Position numbers and translations under genes: made by a program
DNA from: JAJRRL01 sp047404195
GTDB lineage: Bacteria; Pseudomonadota; Gammaproteobacteria; JAJRRL01
Assembly (NCBI GenBank): GCA_047404195.1
Contig: JBDOIU010000007.1
Span: forward strand, 1 to 64,000
Length of the DNA: 64,000 nucleotides
Direction: 5' to 3'
The notes under the pieces: generated by a model
The model's database searches: none
What the model saw: only the letters and a program-made list of their open reading frames with translations
Told to the model about the DNA's origin: nothing
Shown: positions 61,412 through 64,000 of the stretch, one piece after another
How the letters are laid out: every line of letters begins with the position of its first letter
Position numbering within the stretch: the first letter of the stretch is position 1

Positions 61412-62407
61412 ATGCTTATGACACCTTACGGCCGTGTGATAGTGGGTGTGGCAGGCTTGTCATTATCCGATGAAGAAAAACACGCTTTGGCTGACCCATT
61501 GGTTTTCGGCGTGGTATTGTTTCAGCGCAACTACGACAACAAGGCTCAATTGCAAGCGTTAACGCAAGAAATTAAGGCATGTCAATCGCGTTTGCTGATT
61601 TTCGTCGACCACGAAGGGGCGATTTGGCGTTTTGATGCAGGCTTTACGCGTATTACTGATGCAGCATCTTTGGGTGAACTTTGGCATGAGCAGGGGGCGA
61701 CAGAGGCTTGCAAGCAAAGCACTGCAGCTGCTCATACCATGGCAAGTGAGTTACGGGCTGTGGGTTGTGATCTCAGCTTTGCGCCAGTCGTGGATTTACA
61801 CTACCCACAAAGTACGATCATTGCACAACGGCAGCGCGCATTGCATGCTGACTGTGCGGTGGTTACCCAATTGGCAGAGTCCTTTGTGTCTGGATTGAGG
61901 CAGGCAGGGATGGTCGGTATCCTCAAACATTTCCCAGGACACGGTTACGCACAAGGCGATACGCATCTACAAGCCGCCCGGGATGATCGACCGTTGGGTG
62001 ATATTCTACAGCAAGATGCACAACCGTTTCAGGCGTTGGTGAAAAGCGGTTCTGCGGCAGTGGTGATGATGAGCCATGTTATTTATTCGCAAGTTGATAC
62101 CATGCCCGCCGTGTACAGCGATTACTGGCATCAGCTACTGCGATCCTGGTCGAGCAGCGTGTGTGTGATGAGTGATTGTTTGGGTATGCTTGCGGTAAAG
62201 CAATGGTCTGATCAAGAAAAGTGTCAGCAAGCCTTGTCAAAGGGCTGTGATATCATCATTTATAGTAATCATATGCGATTGGCCGATGGTGTGGCGTCGG
62301 TGCATGTCAAACCCATTCCAGAAGTGTTGGCATGTGTGCGAGGGCATGCAGATACAACTGCGTCACAAGTCAGGCGCCAGCAGTTTGCGGCTTGTTTGTC
62401 AGAGTGA
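61412..62407 (+). CDS. nagZ: Beta-N-acetylhexosaminidase NagZ
   Basis: Glycoside hydrolase family 3 enzyme of cytoplasmic muropeptide recycling. The signature KHFPGHGYAQGDTH carries the His/Asp dyad, IFVDHEGAIWRF is the usual substrate-binding strand, and MSDCLGM holds the nucleophile Asp. 331 aa. ATG 61412 or 61418 is possible; GGGG lies just upstream. It follows murA by 30 bases, in the same direction. Confidence 0.93.
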   Translation: MLMTPYGRVIVGVAGLSLSDEEKHALADPLVFGVVLFQRNYDNKAQLQALTQEIKACQSRLLIFVDHEGAIWRFDAGFTRITDAASLGELWHEQGATEACKQSTAAAHTMASELRAVGCDLSFAPVVDLHYPQSTIIAQRQRALHADCAVVTQLAESFVSGLRQAGMVGILKHFPGHGYAQGDTHLQAARDDRPLGDILQQDAQPFQALVKSGSAAVVMMSHVIYSQVDTMPAVYSDYWHQLLRSWSSSVCVMSDCLGMLAVKQWSDQEKCQQALSKGCDIIIYSNHMRLADGVASVHVKPIPEVLACVRGHADTTASQVRRQQFAACLSE

Positions 62408-62426
62408 TGAGAGACGCTTGATTAGA

Positions 62427-64000
62427 CTATAAGTCCGGATTCTTACTCTCCCCACCCCGCACAGGTTGTCTTGGTGCTTCTTCGCTTTGAGTGAGGGATG
62501 CTTGAGCCAGAGGTGTGGTTTGTTTTCTATTTGCTGACTTCAAAGCGATGCTGGTCACAATGATACACAATGCTAAGACACCTACAATCAAGCTCGCATA
62601 GCCCAGAGGTTGCAGCAGCGCTTGTGCATTTGAGGCGCCAAATGAGATGCTGTGTGTCAATATTTCTGCTAGGGCAGGCATATGCATTGTCAACTGGCAG
62701 AAACCATAACCCAGACCAAGCAACGTTGAGCACACAGGTGTGATCACTGCAAATACTTGGCATAGTGTGATGACATGACGTTGTCGCTGATTGCTTCTGA
62801 CATATCTATCGGACTGATCGTTGATGGTGGTACTGAAATCGAAGTTTGATACCAGCTGTGCTGTGGTTTCATCTTCAGTGTTTGCGTCAAAAGTATGGTC
62901 TTTGATCGGTGTTTGTAGACGTGTAATGATTGAATACATGCGTTGTAATGGATCTATTGGCAGATTATCAGGCAACTGGATTTCGCATCGTCGCGCTAAG
63001 CCCAGCGCCATCAGGAAATGTGCAGTGATTTCAAAGAGTGCTTCAACGGTGATGAATTGGGTATTGTTATCATCCTCCTCGTATGAATGCGCAATAGAGT
63101 GTGGGGGGCGGCATTGCTTGCGGTCTGTTTGTTTGATGCGGGTTTGTACCCATGTCAGCGTATCGAAAACCAGTTGTTTGTAAGAGACATCGTTGCACTC
63201 TAGCGTTGGCACGATATAATCAGGCGCGAGGAGTAATATTTGGTCGAGAATGGTATGTGGCGATTTATCTTTATGTTCATTTTTTGCTTTGCTGTCTAAT
63301 GTTGGTTCATCACAGGCTATTTTGCTTTCTGCTGGAAAGTCATCTTGTGGCTGTTTAAATGCCATGTCAGGTAACCAGGTTGCTTCTAATGTGGTCTTTC
63401 TTTGGCAGTCAGTATCCAATAGACACTCAAGCGCGGCTGTTCCTGGTCCAGATGGGTCGGTATTCATATCTCCGCAGACCATTATGTTACAATCATATTC
63501 AGGGCTTTTTGCTTCCCGAATAGCGTCTAAAACAGTGAGCATTTGTAGTGCTCGTATGACACCAGTTCGTCTTTTGTCTTGCTCAAACTGAGCTTGGTTA
63601 AGATTGCCTGTTTTATCAAAAAATTTTTTGAAGTAGGTGTTTGCTTGTGGGTGGCATGAGATGATTGCCACATTCTTTCTTTCAGGTATGTTTTCTGTCA
63701 AGGAGAGTAAAACGCCTTTTTCAGCAAACCTATCTGTGCCACTGGCAATTGTAAACTGTCTGCTGCGTGCTGCTGGGATGTCGCTTGTTGATGCAGTTAT
63801 CAGTCCAGGCCCTTCAGTGAGTAAGCTATTACTTTTGTGGGCAACAGAAACAGCGAGTTCCATTTTCTGAAGTTTTTTTATGAGCTCAGTCGCGCCGGTT
63901 GTTTCGAAGGTTTCTTGTAGTGTGAAATGTGACTGGAGATTCTTTTCCTGTGCACAGTCTTTGATGGTTTTTATGAGTGTGGCAATATGATTGACTTTAG
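62427..64000 (-). CDS. EEP-fold protein with C-terminal membrane segments (5' partial)
   Basis: The frame stays open past ATG 63863 to the end of the window (…HIATLIKTIKDCAQEKN…), so the N-terminus is missing. The visible part has the endonuclease/exonuclease/phosphatase features AIISCHPQANTYF and the metal-site motif VCGDMNTDPSG; the expected C-terminal His motif was not located with confidence. A 150-residue linker and two hydrophobic segments follow (VITPVCSTLLGLGYGFC and ASLIVGVLALCIIVTSIAL), then a charged tail GGESKNPDL. It could cleave phosphodiesters or phosphoinositides; an effector role is inferred from architecture and neighbourhood. Confidence 0.6.
   Translation of the reverse strand, partial: KVNHIATLIKTIKDCAQEKNLQSHFTLQETFETTGATELIKKLQKMELAVSVAHKSNSLLTEGPGLITASTSDIPAARSRQFTIASGTDRFAEKGVLLSLTENIPERKNVAIISCHPQANTYFKKFFDKTGNLNQAQFEQDKRRTGVIRALQMLTVLDAIREAKSPEYDCNIMVCGDMNTDPSGPGTAALECLLDTDCQRKTTLEATWLPDMAFKQPQDDFPAESKIACDEPTLDSKAKNEHKDKSPHTILDQILLLAPDYIVPTLECNDVSYKQLVFDTLTWVQTRIKQTDRKQCRPPHSIAHSYEEDDNNTQFITVEALFEITAHFLMALGLARRCEIQLPDNLPIDPLQRMYSIITRLQTPIKDHTFDANTEDETTAQLVSNFDFSTTINDQSDRYVRSNQRQRHVITLCQVFAVITPVCSTLLGLGYGFCQLTMHMPALAEILTHSISFGASNAQALLQPLGYASLIVGVLALCIIVTSIALKSANRKQTTPLAQASLTQSEEAPRQPVRGGESKNPDL

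Noticed and set aside
1..64000. Stop-codon reassignment (in-frame TAG at 3831, TGA at 18388).
   Set aside because: All housekeeping genes end at normal TAA/TAG/TGA codons without internal stops, so isolated pseudogenisation explains these cases better.
1..64000. tRNA, rRNA, insertion sequences or prophage genes.
   Set aside because: No cloverleaf, rRNA-like stretch, transposase or integrase motif was found in any intergenic stretch or frame examined.

Overview
The window reads as chromosome of a Gram-negative gammaproteobacterium with a host-associated, Legionellales-like look (Legionella/Coxiella/Berkiella type). The evidence is lipopolysaccharide and Mla genes, the diaminopimelate pathway (dapD, dapE), ubiquinone hydroxylases, an LbtU-type siderophore porin, a dotU/icmF pair, and many eukaryotic-like or repeat proteins scattered between housekeeping genes (ARM-like, LRR, ankyrin, DUF4116, J-domain, a toxin-type glycosyltransferase, an EEP-fold protein). 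The exact taxon cannot be settled from the sequence alone.

Layout. 1-4919: two large effector-like genes, both interrupted, sharing the same C-terminal tail. 5029-10298: fau, 6S RNA, an aminopeptidase P family gene, ubiH and ubiI, a reduced form of the enterobacterial fau-ssrS-pepP-ubiH-ubiI block. 10409-17660: a polytopic membrane protein, sppA, apaH (apparently with an ATC start), an Hsp20-like gene, folA, queD, a small outer-membrane protein and the prepilin peptidase. 17734-20768: four tandem PAS-LuxR regulators, one with an in-frame stop at codon 14 and one with ATA where the start should be. 20899-25054: an ABC-F ATPase, an L,D-transpeptidase and an M32 carboxypeptidase. 25200-33705: accessory region with tandem secreted paralogues, a two-TM protein behind a 10-base homopolymer, an ankyrin protein, LbtU porin, DUF4116 protein and its decayed copy, and another secreted protein. 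33766-44320: S15 hydrolase, dapE-dapD, a MidA-like methyltransferase, uvrD, an MFS transporter and trpS. 44466-54524: J-domain protein, grxB, dotU-icmF and the glycosyltransferase. 54957-62407: lptC-kdsC-kdsD facing mlaFEDCB-murA-nagZ. 62427-64000: an EEP-fold membrane protein that runs off the end.

Working together: kdsD/kdsC supply Kdo, LptC exports LPS, and MlaF-B keep outer-membrane lipid asymmetry. MurA, DapD/DapE, the L,D-transpeptidase and NagZ act on peptidoglycan synthesis, crosslinking and recycling. DotU/IcmF would stabilise a type IVB (or type VI) secretion machine encoded elsewhere, and the eukaryotic-like proteins are candidate cargo. No tRNA, rRNA, insertion sequence, prophage or CRISPR array was seen. 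The strongest leads are the shared CTVxDFC tail on two decaying effectors, the regulator array, several non-standard start codons, and small palindromes built from TGACA/TGTCA half-sites.
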